A stretch of 8,030 bases of DNA from Caulobacteraceae bacterium (GCA_020852035.1 JADZBR010000094.1:1-8030); one strand, 5' to 3'. Shown: positions 1 through 6,564, counted from the first letter of the stretch. Numbers and translations are program-made. The notes: generated by a model not told the origin, from the letters alone.

Positions 1-92
1 ATCCGCTGAGCCAGCACGGCATCGACCCCGTGGTGGAGGTGCTGGGCTCCAACGTCATCGGCCGGCTGGACATCGACAGCCTCAGCAGCTGA
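1..92 (+). CDS. 3' end of an unidentified protein gene (partial)
   Basis: An open frame enters at the left edge, with complete codons from base 3, and ends at a TGA at 90-92. It gives 29 residues, beginning PLSQHGIDPVV and ending DIDSLSS. Codons are GC-rich at third positions like the neighbours, and the stop lies 9 nt from the convergent ctaA stop, which is the tight tail-to-tail packing expected of two real genes. I do not recognise the family from this short tail and assign no function. No terminator hairpin fits in the 9-nt gap, so the two genes may read into each other's 3' ends. Confidence 0.55.
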   Translation, partial: PLSQHGIDPVVEVLGSNVIGRLDIDSLSS

Positions 93-101
93 CCCGCAGC
101 G

Positions 102-1133
102 TCAGATCCGGCGCACGCGCCAGGCGAAGGCGGTCGCCAGCGCCAGCAGAACCGCCGCCACCAGCTGGTGAAGCATTCCGAGCCATAGGGGCGTTCCGGC
201 CATCAGGGTCAGGACGCCGAGCAGCGCCTGCACGCCGACCGCCGACGAGGTGGCCAGCGCCAGCGACTTTGATTCCGGCGCCAGATAGCTCGACCGTCGC
301 GCGTTGAAGGCCAGCCCGATCGCCACCGCGACCAGGAGATAGGCCAGCAGGCGGTGATGCAGTTGCACGGCGCCGCGGCTGTGGGCGATCGTGCCCCACA
401 GGCTGTCGCCGGCGTAGTCGGCGGGGATCAACGCGCCGTTCATCAGCGGCCAGTCGTTGTAGACCAGGCCAGCATGGTTGCCGGCCACCAGGGCGCCCAG
501 CAGCACCTGCAGGAAGATCAATCCCAACAGCGCTGTCGAGCCGCGCCGCCAGGGGCTCGGCAACGGCCGGCGCGCCTCGCCGGCCCAGGCGTCGAGCGCG
601 GTCCAGACGAGCGCCGCCAGCAGCGCGAACGCCAACCCAAGGTGAGCGGCCAGCCGCTCCGGCGCCACGGAGACGCGGTTGGAGAGGCCGCTGGTGACCA
701 TCCACCAGCCGATCGCCCCCTGTAGCCCGCCGAGCCCCAGGAGTCCCCAGCAGCGCAGCACCAGGCGCCGGGGGATCTGCTTGCGGATGAGGAACCAGGC
801 GAAGGGGATGGCGAAGACCGCGCCCACCAGCCGCCCGAGGAAACGGTGCGCCCATTCCCACCAGTAGATCGCCTTGAACTCGCCCAGCGTCATGCCGCGG
901 TTGACCAGCTCGTACTGCGGGATCTGCCGATACTTGGCGAACTCGCTGGCCCAGGCGGCGTCGGACAGCGGCGGCACGGCGCCGGTCACCGGCTTCCATT
1001 CGGTGATGGAAAGCCCGGAATCGGTCAGGCGCGTCGCCCCGCCGACCACCACCATAGCCAGCACCAGGGCGGCGACGACGAGAAGCCAGATCGCCACGGG
1101 CGCCGATCGATCCTGGCGCAGAAAAGATGTCAT
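102..1133 (-). CDS. ctaA: Heme A synthase (COX15/CtaA family)
   Basis: Heme A synthase oxidises the C8 methyl of heme O to a formyl group, giving heme A for aa3-type cytochrome oxidase in the inner membrane. The frame shows about eight hydrophobic segments. From the start chosen here (343 aa), the family signature GGATRLTDSGLSITEWKP follows the first helix. The conserved heme-ligand type histidines appear as EWAHR (H96), AAHLGLA (H164), QLHHR (H259/H260) and LHQL (H322), and the loop NHAGLVYNDWPLMNG is typical of the alphaproteobacterial COX15 type. An upstream ATG at 1181 would add 16 residues (MAGAPIKTNGEGLGPS). I prefer 1133 because the product then starts directly before helix 1 and 82 nt remain for the divergent promoters, against 34 nt with the longer form. 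Neither start has a strong Shine-Dalgarno sequence. No other oxidase genes are in view, so it appears to be transcribed alone. Confidence 0.95.
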   Translation of the reverse strand: MTSFLRQDRSAPVAIWLLVVAALVLAMVVVGGATRLTDSGLSITEWKPVTGAVPPLSDAAWASEFAKYRQIPQYELVNRGMTLGEFKAIYWWEWAHRFLGRLVGAVFAIPFAWFLIRKQIPRRLVLRCWGLLGLGGLQGAIGWWMVTSGLSNRVSVAPERLAAHLGLAFALLAALVWTALDAWAGEARRPLPSPWRRGSTALLGLIFLQVLLGALVAGNHAGLVYNDWPLMNGALIPADYAGDSLWGTIAHSRGAVQLHHRLLAYLLVAVAIGLAFNARRSSYLAPESKSLALATSSAVGVQALLGVLTLMAGTPLWLGMLHQLVAAVLLALATAFAWRVRRI

Positions 1134-1215
1134 GGACGGGCCAAGACCTTCGCCGTTTGTCTTAATTGGGGCGCCAGCCATAGCGGGCCACGGCCGCGCG
1201 ATCTAGAAGGCCCTC

Positions 1216-1413
1216 ATGACCGCCCGCGCCCGCAAGTTCATCGGCATGCTGCTGCTGCTCGCGTTCATCGTCGTCTATGTCGGGATCGCCGCCATGATCG
1301 GTGAGCGGCTGCCGGAGCACTGGGCCGTGCAACTGGCGTTCTATGTGATCGCCGGGCTGGGTTGGGGCGTGCCGGTGCTGCCGCTGCTGAGCTGGATGAA
1401 CCGCGGGCGGTAG
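1216..1413 (+). CDS. DUF2842 small membrane protein
   Basis: This is a 65-residue protein with two hydrophobic segments (about residues 8-28 and 38-60) separated by a short polar loop, with basic residues at both ends (MTARARK and MNRGR). The length, the GWGVPVLPLLSWM end and the two-helix plan match DUF2842, a family of tiny alphaproteobacterial inner-membrane proteins of unknown function. An AGAAGG ribosome binding site at 1205-1210 lies 5 nt before the ATG and fixes the start. It diverges from ctaA and converges on the small secreted-protein gene to its right. No function can be inferred from context. Confidence 0.85.
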   Translation: MTARARKFIGMLLLLAFIVVYVGIAAMIGERLPEHWAVQLAFYVIAGLGWGVPVLPLLSWMNRGR

Positions 1414-1420
1414 TCGAGGC

Positions 1421-1435
1421 GCCGCCGCTGGCGGC
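1421..1435. terminator. GC hairpin between convergent genes (possible weak bidirectional terminator)
   Basis: GCCGCC and GGCGGC form a perfect 6-bp stem with a GCT loop in the 21-nt space between the stops of the DUF2842 gene and the small secreted-protein gene, touching the latter's stop codon. No T-run follows on either strand, so it does not meet the usual rule for an intrinsic terminator. It may only slow polymerase or shield 3' ends. Confidence 0.3.
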
Positions 1436-1794
1436 TACTCGTACTCGGCCGTCGTCTCGCCGCTCTCGGCATCGTAGAAGATGGTGATCGTGGAGACCTT
1501 GCACAGGTTGAAGCCCTGCCACTCGGCAGTCTCGTCATCCAGCTCGTAGACCACCTTCAGGTCCCACTTGCAGGCGTCCGCCGAGCGGTCGAACGTCAGG
1601 TCCATGCTCTGGCGGTTGGACAGGGTGTTCTTGCCCAGGATGTCCTCGCCCCAGCGCTTTTCACCGGTCGGCGACACATAGACCTCCGAGATCGTGTAGC
1701 CGGTCTGATTGACCAACTCGAAGTCCTGCTCGGCGGCGAGCACGGACGTGGCGGCGAGCGACAGCGCGCTCGCCAGCATGAGTTGCTTCAACAT
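1435..1794 (-). CDS. Small secreted (periplasmic) protein, function unknown
   Basis: From the ATG at 1794 the product is 119 residues. It has a clear Sec signal peptide: MLK, a hydrophobic core to about residue 18, then VLA, with likely cleavage after A20. The mature part is about 99 residues, acidic, rich in beta-prone stretches (FELVNQTGYTISEVYVSP, STITIFYD), and carries two cysteines (C75, C98) that could form one disulfide in the periplasm. The frame opens further upstream to an ATG at 1848, but those 18 extra residues would place a polar, Arg-rich stretch ahead of the signal peptide. AGGGGG at 1804-1809, 9 nt from the ATG at 1794, supports the shorter start. The pattern suggests a small beta-sandwich protein. 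I recall similar unnamed proteins in proteobacteria but cannot give a family or role. Confidence 0.75.
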   Translation of the reverse strand: MLKQLMLASALSLAATSVLAAEQDFELVNQTGYTISEVYVSPTGEKRWGEDILGKNTLSNRQSMDLTFDRSADACKWDLKVVYELDDETAEWQGFNLCKVSTITIFYDAESGETTAEYE

Positions 1795-1874
1795 GCGGCG
1801 GATCCCCCTGGACAGGGCGTGATAGCAACCCCCGGGAGCGGCCGCCATCGCGAAGGTGAAGCTTGGATTCGACC

Positions 1875-1890
1875 GGCCGCTGGGGCGGCC
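1875..1890 (-). terminator. GC hairpin downstream of tRNA-Pro
   Basis: GGCCGC and GCGGCC pair in a 6-bp stem around a 4-nt loop, 17 nt beyond the encoded CCA of the tRNA on the minus strand. No T-run follows, so termination here would have to be factor-assisted. The stem could equally guide 3' processing of the tRNA precursor or have no role. Confidence 0.3.
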
Positions 1891-1906
1891 ATGTCATCGA
1901 TCGCGA

Positions 1907-1983
<77 letters not shown>

Positions 1984-2003
1984 TCGCCGGACGGCGCTTT
2001 TAG

Positions 2004-2019
2004 GCGGGGGCGCCCCCGC
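2004..2019. other. Perfect 16-nt GC palindrome between merR-like gene and tRNA-Pro
   Basis: GCGGGGGCGCCCCCGC is perfectly self-complementary and lies 17 nt past the stop of the merR-like gene and 20 nt before the tRNA 5' end. On the minus strand it is followed by CTAAAAG rather than a T-run. It could close the ihfA-merR transcript with factor help, or serve as a site next to the tRNA promoter. A chance event in GC-rich DNA is also possible. Confidence 0.35.
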
Positions 2020-2036
2020 GGCGCAATGGCGATCGT

Positions 2037-2423
2037 TCAGCTTTCGGCGAGGAGGCCGTCCAACCGCGTCTTGGCCGCCTCCAGGTCCGCCAGCGCAGCG
2101 GCGAGACGGGCGCGACGGTCGCCCTGCACGGCAGGAAGCGCCGGCGCCTTCGGCGCGAGCGGCGCGCCCAGCAGGCGCTTGACGCCCTCCTCCTTGTGCA
2201 GCCGCTGCACGCCCTTGATGGTATAGCCTTCCTCGTGCAGCAGCCGGCGCACGCCGCGCAGCACCTCGATGTCGTGCGGGCGATAGACGCGCCGGCCGCC
2301 GGCGCGCTTCATCGGGCGGATGAAGGAGAACTTGGTCTCCCAAAAGCGCAGCACATGCTGCGGCACGTCGACTTCGCTGGCGGCCTCGGAAATGGTGCGG
2401 AACGCGTCCGGACCCTTGGCCAT
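2037..2423 (-). CDS. MerR-family transcriptional regulator
   Basis: The 128-residue product has the MerR-type winged helix-turn-helix at residues about 8-75: FRTISEAASEVDVPQHVLRFWE (helix-turn-helix), then RAGGRRVYRPHDIEVL (wing) and LLHEEGYTIKGVQRL. After residue 85 there is only a short Ala/Leu-rich helix, long enough for an antiparallel dimer coiled coil but without a ligand-binding domain. The protein has no cysteine at all, so metal sensing of the MerR/CueR kind is unlikely. The ATG is 6 nt after the ihfA stop, which suggests translational coupling. From what I recall of alphaproteobacterial genomes, a MerR-type gene directly after ihfA is a conserved pair. Its target genes and signal are not visible here. 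Confidence 0.93.
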   Translation of the reverse strand: MAKGPDAFRTISEAASEVDVPQHVLRFWETKFSFIRPMKRAGGRRVYRPHDIEVLRGVRRLLHEEGYTIKGVQRLHKEEGVKRLLGAPLAPKAPALPAVQGDRRARLAAALADLEAAKTRLDGLLAES

Positions 2424-2429
2424 TCCGGC

Positions 2430-2735
2430 TTACCGAACGGAAAGCGCGCTATCGATGCGCGCCTTCATCACCTGCGAGGCGCGGAAGCCGATCACCCGGC
2501 GGGGATCGATCGCGGCCGGCTCGCCGGTCTTGGGATTACGGCCCATGCGGGCGTTCTTGGAGCGCACATGGAAGACGCCGAAACCGGAGAGCTTCACCTG
2601 CTCGCCGCGCTCCAGGGCCTGGACCATCAGCTCCAGGGTGCGCTCGACAAGTTCGGAGCAGTCCTGGCGGGTCAGCCCCACTTCTTCATGGACGGCTTCG
2701 CAAAGGTCCGCGCGCGTGACCGTGGCGCCCTTCAT
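2430..2735 (-). CDS. ihfA: Integration host factor subunit alpha
   Basis: IHF is an alpha/beta heterodimer that bends DNA sharply at specific sites and shapes promoters, replication origins and recombination complexes. The 101-residue frame is one full HU/IHF domain: the N-terminal helical dimer part (residues about 6-45), the KLSGFGVFHVRSK strand and the beta-arm GRNPKTGEPAAIDPRRV carrying the DNA-intercalating proline (P68, equivalent to P65 of E. coli IhfA). The alpha rather than beta assignment rests on the N-terminal TVTRADLCEAVHEEVGL and on the MerR-type gene directly downstream. GGGGGA about 8 nt before the ATG is the ribosome binding site. The gene is separated from fabH by 89 nt, so it may have its own promoter as well as read-through from the lipid genes. 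Confidence 0.95.
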   Translation of the reverse strand: MKGATVTRADLCEAVHEEVGLTRQDCSELVERTLELMVQALERGEQVKLSGFGVFHVRSKNARMGRNPKTGEPAAIDPRRVIGFRASQVMKARIDSALSVR

Positions 2736-2767
2736 CCTGGCTATCCCCCGATAGGCTTCACGATCCT

Positions 2768-2796
2768 GACATGCCGTGATTTTCGCGGCTCGTCAA
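2768..2796 (-). promoter_or_regulatory. Possible promoter for ihfA-merR
   Basis: In the 89-nt fabH-ihfA gap the minus strand has TTGACG (2791-2796), a good -35 match. At a 17-nt spacing the -10 would be CATGTC, which is poor by E. coli rules. The gap is the longest inside the minus-strand cluster downstream of plsX, so an internal promoter here is plausible, but the -10 match alone would not support it. Confidence 0.25.
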
Positions 2797-2824
2797 AGGG
2801 TTCGGCGATCAACCTGCCAAAGGC

Positions 2825-3805
2825 TCAGAGGCGAAGCGCGCACGCACCCCAGGTAAGCCCGCCGCCCATCGCCTCCATGAGCAGCAGATCGCCGGGTTTG
2901 ACGCGCCCGTCCTGCACCCCTCTGGCCAGCGCCAGCGGGATCGAGGCGGCCGAGGTGTTGGCGTGCTCGGCGACGGTGACGATCACCTTGGCCGGATCGA
3001 TGCCCAGGCGTCTGGCTACCCCGTCGAGGATGCGCTGGTTGGCCTGGTGGGGGATGAACCAGTCGAAGTCGGCGACCGGGATGCCGGCGTCCTCGGCGGC
3101 GGCGGTGACGGCTTCGGAGATGTTCACCACGGCGTGGCGGAACACCTGGTTGCCCTGCATGCGCAGGTAGCCGATCTGGCCGTTGGTGGAGGCGCCGCCG
3201 TCGACGTAGAGCAGGTCCTGCTTGCTCCCGTCGCAGCGCAGGGCGAAGCCCAGCAGGCCGCGGTCGGCCGTGGTCCCCTGCCCTTCCACCGGCTCCAGCA
3301 CCACCGCGCCGGCGCCGTCGCCGAACAGCACGCAGGTGCCGCGATCGGTCCAGTCCATCAGGCGGGTCATCTCCTCCGCGCCGATGACGAGGCAGCATTT
3401 CGAGCGGCCGCGCGCCACGAATCCATCGGCCACCGAGAGCGCGTAGACGAAGCCGGAGCACACTGCCTGCACGTCGAAGGCGATCCCCACCGGACAGCCG
3501 AGCTTTCTCTGCACGATGGCGGCGGTGGCCGGGAAGGTCAGATCCGGCGTGGTGGTGGCCACGACGATCAGGTCGACATCCGCCGGCGTGCGACCGGCGG
3601 CGGCGAGCGCGCGGCGGGCGGCCTCGACGGCGAGGTCGGAGACCGGCTGGTCGGGCGCGGCCTGGTGGCGCTGCTGGATGCCGGTGCGCTCACGGATCCA
3701 CTCGTCCGAGGTGTCGACGAACTTGGCGAGGTCGTCGTTGGTGACGACCCCGTCGGGAAGATAACCGCCGACGCCGGTCACGGCGCTACGCACGACTGCT
3801 GTCAC
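2825..3805 (-). CDS. fabH: Beta-ketoacyl-[ACP] synthase III
   Basis: FabH condenses acetyl-CoA (or another acyl-CoA primer) with malonyl-ACP to start type II fatty acid synthesis in the cytoplasm. The product is 326 residues, the usual length, with the thiolase-fold catalytic triad visible: C116 in QAVCSGF, H253 in IPHQANQRIL and N283 in EHANTSAASIPLAL. The N-terminal VTNDDLAKFVDTSDEWIRERTGI and the C-terminal GGGLTWGACALR are also characteristic. The start is GTG at 3805, overlapping the plsX stop as GTGA, with AAGGAG 7 nt upstream. The tight plsX-fabH coupling couples phospholipid and fatty acid initiation. Confidence 0.97.
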   Translation of the reverse strand: MTAVVRSAVTGVGGYLPDGVVTNDDLAKFVDTSDEWIRERTGIQQRHQAAPDQPVSDLAVEAARRALAAAGRTPADVDLIVVATTTPDLTFPATAAIVQRKLGCPVGIAFDVQAVCSGFVYALSVADGFVARGRSKCCLVIGAEEMTRLMDWTDRGTCVLFGDGAGAVVLEPVEGQGTTADRGLLGFALRCDGSKQDLLYVDGGASTNGQIGYLRMQGNQVFRHAVVNISEAVTAAAEDAGIPVADFDWFIPHQANQRILDGVARRLGIDPAKVIVTVAEHANTSAASIPLALARGVQDGRVKPGDLLLMEAMGGGLTWGACALRL

Positions 3806-4857
3806 TCGCTCACTCCTTCGGCCGCCGGCGCGGCCTCGTCTGCGGCGACGGCGGCGGTGAGCCGCTTCATATTCCGGTCGATCTCGGCGGCGAAGTCGCT
3901 TCGCGCCAGATTGGCGGCCAGTCGCACGGCGCCTGCAAAGTCCTTGGATGTGGCGCTTCCATGACTTTTCACCACCAGGCCGTTCAGGCCCAGCAGCGGC
4001 GCGGCCGGATCGGGGCTCAGCTTGTCACGCAACGTCTTCAGGGGACCGCTGGCCAGCAGGGCGCCGGCCTTGGACATCAGCGAGGAGGTCAGGGCGGCCC
4101 GCAACTCGGCCAGGATGAAGCGCGCCGTTCCTTCGGCGGTCTTCAGGGCGACATTGCCGGTGAAGCCGTCGGTGACGATCACGTTGACCACGCCCTTGGT
4201 GAAGTCCGAGCCCTCGACGAAGCCGCGGTAGTCGAGGCCCAGGTCGTTCTCGCGCAGCAGGCGATGGGCCTCGCGGACATCCTCATGGCCCTTCTGGTCC
4301 TCGGCCCCGACGTTGAGGATGCCGATGGTCGGGCGCGCCACGCCGTGCACCGCCCGGTGGTAGGCCTCGCCCATGATGGCGTATTCCAGCAGCCGCTTGG
4401 CGTCGCAGTCGACGTTGGCGCCGACATCGAGCACCGTGGTGACGCCCGCCTCGCCCGGCCAGTCGACCACCAGCGGCGGACGGACCTCGCCCACGGTGCG
4501 CAGCTGCAGCTTGGAGATCGCCATCAGGGCGCCGGTGTTGCCGGCCGAGACGGCGGCGGCGGCCTCGCCGGACTTCACCGTCTCGATGGCGTTCCACATC
4601 GAGGTGCCCTTGCCGCGGCGCATGGCCTGAGCGGCCTTCTCGTCCATGCCGATCACCCGCTCGGTGTGACGGATCTCGCAGCGGCCCTGCAGCGGCTTGC
4701 ACTTCGCTGCGGCGGCCTCCAGTTCGGTCTGATCGCCATGCAGCAGGAATCGCAGATCCGGCGTCGTCTCGGCCGCCCGCGCCACGCCGGGCACGAGAAT
4801 CGACGGGCCGTGGTCGCCGCCCATAGCGTCGATCGAAATGACGAGGGACGGGCTCAC
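3802..4857 (-). CDS. plsX: Phosphate acyltransferase PlsX
   Basis: PlsX converts acyl-ACP and phosphate into acyl-phosphate, the donor used by PlsY for the first acylation of glycerol-3-phosphate. It acts as a peripheral membrane enzyme. The 351-residue product shows the family opening ISIDAMGGDHGP (residues about 7-18), then SAGNTGALMA, DVGANVDC and the C-terminal EGSDFTKGVVNVIVTDGFTGN. The start is GTG: no better in-frame ATG is seen upstream, and the distance to the IDAMGGD motif fits the family. The nearest purine-rich stretch, AGGGAG, is about 13 nt before the start, so the ribosome binding site is weak. The last codons carry the fabH ribosome binding site. In many bacteria rpmF lies between the DUF177 gene and plsX; here it does not. 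Confidence 0.97.
   Translation of the reverse strand: MSPSLVISIDAMGGDHGPSILVPGVARAAETTPDLRFLLHGDQTELEAAAAKCKPLQGRCEIRHTERVIGMDEKAAQAMRRGKGTSMWNAIETVKSGEAAAAVSAGNTGALMAISKLQLRTVGEVRPPLVVDWPGEAGVTTVLDVGANVDCDAKRLLEYAIMGEAYHRAVHGVARPTIGILNVGAEDQKGHEDVREAHRLLRENDLGLDYRGFVEGSDFTKGVVNVIVTDGFTGNVALKTAEGTARFILAELRAALTSSLMSKAGALLASGPLKTLRDKLSPDPAAPLLGLNGLVVKSHGSATSKDFAGAVRLAANLARSDFAAEIDRNMKRLTAAVAADEAAPAAEGVSE
3813..3818 (-). promoter_or_regulatory. Ribosome binding site deciding the fabH GTG start
   Basis: AAGGAG lies inside the 3' end of plsX, 7 nt before the fabH GTG. It is the clearest ribosome binding site in the cluster and confirms the GTG start at 3805 despite the 4-nt overlap. Confidence 0.75.
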
Positions 4858-4938
4858 GCGGCCGCTTCGACTCCCTGGCGGCCGCTCCGGGCCTGGGGCG
4901 GGGACGATAGCGCTGGAGCTTGCCGATGCAAGCGCACG
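4858..4938 (-). other. 81-nt DUF177-plsX gap with small hairpin, no rpmF
   Basis: This is the second-largest gap in the minus-strand cluster. GCTTGC (4918-4923) and GCAAGC (4928-4933) pair around a CGAT loop shortly after the DUF177 stop, without a following T-run. A GACTC site (4869-4873) matches GANTC, the CcrM methylation sequence of alphaproteobacteria. The gap is too short to hold rpmF (about 180 nt), which occupies this place in many other bacteria. A promoter cannot be placed with confidence. Confidence 0.4.
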
Positions 4939-5472
4939 TCAGGAGGTCTCACCATCGCGCTTGAGGCTCTTGAGGGCGGCGAACGGCGAAAGATCGACGG
5001 CGGGGGCCTCATAGTCGAAGCTGACGCCGGGTTTGCGCGGGAACGGGTCCAGGGCCAGAGCGAGGTGCTCGACGACATAGGCCGGCAGGTCGAGCATCTC
5101 GCCCTCGAGCACGTCGGGCGGGTCGGGCGCATCCGGGTCGAGCTCCAGATCCTCGCTCTCCTCGCCGATGGCGTTGGGGCTGCCCGCCGGCACGACCTGC
5201 AGCGCGATGTCGCCGCCCAGTTCCACCGGGAACGGGTCGAGCGAGACGCCGCAGACCTGCTCGACCTCGGCGTGAAAGGCTCCGGTGATCTCCGCCCCGT
5301 CGAGCCAGGCGCGGACCCGCAGTCGCGCGCCCATCGCCGAGACTGACGGCAGATCGAGCGCCTTGGCGATCCGGGCGCGCGTGGCGGCGTCAGCCTCCAG
5401 GTCATAATTTCCGGCGCGAATCGCCTCGGCCAGCGGAACCGGCCGCGACCACGCGATCAGGTCGCCCGCCAT
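4939..5472 (-). CDS. DUF177 (YceD-family) protein
   Basis: The 177-residue acidic protein matches DUF177/YceD by its context and by its pattern: ARLRVRAWLDGAEITGAFHAEVEQVCGVSLDPFPVEL in the middle (residues about 49-85), an acidic linker LELDPDAPDPPDVLEGE, then LPAYVVEHLALALDPFPRKPG. Only one cysteine is left of the Cys pattern seen in some relatives. In many bacteria the gene is next to rpmF, and plant and bacterial homologues have been tied to 23S rRNA or ribosome accumulation; for this protein that role is inferred from the family only. The start overlaps the end of the chaperone gene by 16 nt, and GGAGAGG ahead of the ATG is a good ribosome binding site. Confidence 0.88.
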   Translation of the reverse strand: MAGDLIAWSRPVPLAEAIRAGNYDLEADAATRARIAKALDLPSVSAMGARLRVRAWLDGAEITGAFHAEVEQVCGVSLDPFPVELGGDIALQVVPAGSPNAIGEESEDLELDPDAPDPPDVLEGEMLDLPAYVVEHLALALDPFPRKPGVSFDYEAPAVDLSPFAALKSLKRDGETS

Positions 5473-5975
5473 CGCACCTCTCCGCGCAGAATCGCTTCCA
5501 GCGGCTGAGCCGCCAGTTCGGCCCGGGCGACCTCGACGTAGTCGGCCAGCCCCGCGACCGGCGCGGCGGCGGCGCCGGCGTAGACCGTGCGCCGCAGGAA
5601 CGCCTCGAGTCCGGCGCGGTCGCCGGCGGCGTCGTAGGATTTGGCGCGGCCGTAGAAGGCTTCGGCCAGCCGGCGCATCTTCTTGCCCACCGAAAGGTCG
5701 CCGACGCCCATCTCTCGCAGGGCGTCGTCGAGGGAACCGGCATAGGTGTCGAACAGGATCTGCGAAGTCTCGGCCGCCTGCGGCCCCTCGCCGCGCAGCC
5801 GCTCGATCAGCATCAGCACATGCAGGCTGTAGAGCTCGAAGCGACCCTCCACCGTGTCCGGCGCCTGCAGCGACGCATAGAGCGTCGGCTCGCGCGCCTG
5901 CTCCACGGCCACCGCATAGAGCGCACGGCCTGCGGCCTGGCTCGGCCTGGGTCGGAACAGTTTGCTGAGGACCAT
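5457..5975 (-). CDS. Ubiquinol-cytochrome c chaperone (CBP3/UQCC1 family)
   Basis: The family (yeast Cbp3, human UQCC1) helps synthesis and assembly of cytochrome b in the bc1 complex, and bacterial members are assumed to do the same. The 172-residue product carries the typical core FELYSLHVLMLIERLRGEG (residues about 46-64), then FDTYAGSLDDALREMGVGDLSVGKKM and RLAEAFYGRAKSYD, covering nearly the whole length. The N-terminus (MVLSKLFRPRPS) is basic and has no signal peptide, in keeping with action on the cytoplasmic side. AGG 5 nt before the ATG is the likely ribosome binding site. It heads the minus-strand cluster and overlaps the DUF177 gene; the bamE-like gene diverges from it. Confidence 0.93.
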   Translation of the reverse strand: MVLSKLFRPRPSQAAGRALYAVAVEQAREPTLYASLQAPDTVEGRFELYSLHVLMLIERLRGEGPQAAETSQILFDTYAGSLDDALREMGVGDLSVGKKMRRLAEAFYGRAKSYDAAGDRAGLEAFLRRTVYAGAAAAPVAGLADYVEVARAELAAQPLEAILRGEVRWRAT

Positions 5976-6063
5976 GCTCGCCTGATCGCCTCGATTTCGC
6001 CGCGCCGCGCGACTACGGGCGGCATTGAACTAGAAGGCGACGCCGGATAGGTCAAAGCCTCGC
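5976..6063. promoter_or_regulatory. Divergent intergenic region (chaperone cluster / bamE)
   Basis: Eighty-eight bases separate the divergent starts, so both promoters must lie here or reach into the genes. On the plus strand TTGAAC (6025-6030) could be a -35 for bamE, but no convincing -10 follows at a normal spacing. No clear promoter could be assigned for the minus strand. No operator-like palindrome stands out. Confidence 0.35.
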
Positions 6064-6564
6064 ATGAGCCAAAGGTCGAAATCCTTGCTGCTTCGAAAGC
6101 TCGCCCTCGCCGCCGCCGGCGCCGGGCTCCTCGCCACCGCCGCCTGCCAGCCGATCACCAGCTACTCCGGCTTCCAGGCCATCGAGGAGGACCCGAAGGA
6201 CATCAAGGTGGGGACCGACACCAAGTCGACGGTCCGCGCGCGCCTCGGCTCGCCTTCGGCCACCTCCACCTTCGACCCCAACGTCTGGTACTACATCGCC
6301 CAGACCAACCAGCGCGTCTCCTTCCGCAAGCCGCAGGCGGTGGCGCGCAACATCACCGCGGTCACCTTCAACAAGGAGACCGAGGCGGTGGCGCATGTCG
6401 ACAACATCACCCTGAAGGACGGCAAGGTGCTGGCCTTCAACGGCCGCGAGACGCCCACGCGCGGGCGCGAGATGACCATCCTCGAACAGCTGCTCGGCAA
6501 CGTCGGCCGCGGCACCATGCTGCCCAACGAGGACGAACGCGCCCCCGGCGGCGGGCCGCGCTGA
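6064..6564 (+). CDS. bamE: Outer membrane protein assembly factor BamE (SmpA/OmlA) lipoprotein
   Basis: BamE is a small lipoprotein of the BAM complex that inserts beta-barrel proteins into the outer membrane. The 166-residue product begins with a basic, hydrophobic lipoprotein signal (residues 1-27) ending TAAC, with C28 as the lipidated residue; T at -3 is unusual for a lipobox, and Q at +2 is compatible with outer-membrane sorting. The SmpA/OmlA domain follows: IKVGTDTKSTVRARLGSPSATSTFDPNVWYYI (residues about 47-78), then beta strands RNITAVTFNKETEAVAHVDNITL. After about residue 125 there is a polar tail (NGRETPTRGREM to PGGGPR), longer than in E. coli BamE (113 aa precursor) but common in alphaproteobacteria. 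The ribosome binding site is weak (AGGTCAAAG, about 9-12 nt upstream). The stop codon's last base is the first base of repeat copy A. Confidence 0.92.
   Translation: MSQRSKSLLLRKLALAAAGAGLLATAACQPITSYSGFQAIEEDPKDIKVGTDTKSTVRARLGSPSATSTFDPNVWYYIAQTNQRVSFRKPQAVARNITAVTFNKETEAVAHVDNITLKDGKVLAFNGRETPTRGREMTILEQLLGNVGRGTMLPNEDERAPGGGPR

Noticed and set aside
82..999. Minus-strand open frame of 305 codons within ctaA
   Set aside because: It is another frame of the same strand as ctaA, with an Arg/Gly/Ala-rich translation and no hydrophobic pattern; the ctaA frame carries all the family motifs.
1985..2000. Plus-strand hairpin CGCCG/CGGCG followed by CTTTT
   Set aside because: It would terminate plus-strand transcription, but no plus-strand gene precedes it; the only gene there is the tRNA on the other strand.
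2196..3170. Plus-strand open frame of 324 codons
   Set aside because: It is antisense to merR, ihfA and fabH, crosses their gene boundaries and shows no motif. It is a high-GC artefact.
3961..5346. Long plus-strand open frame of 461 codons
   Set aside because: It lies antisense across plsX and the DUF177 gene, both strongly supported. The translation is low-complexity and rich in Gln, Gly, Arg and His, as is usual for a shadow frame in GC-rich DNA, and no domain is recognisable.
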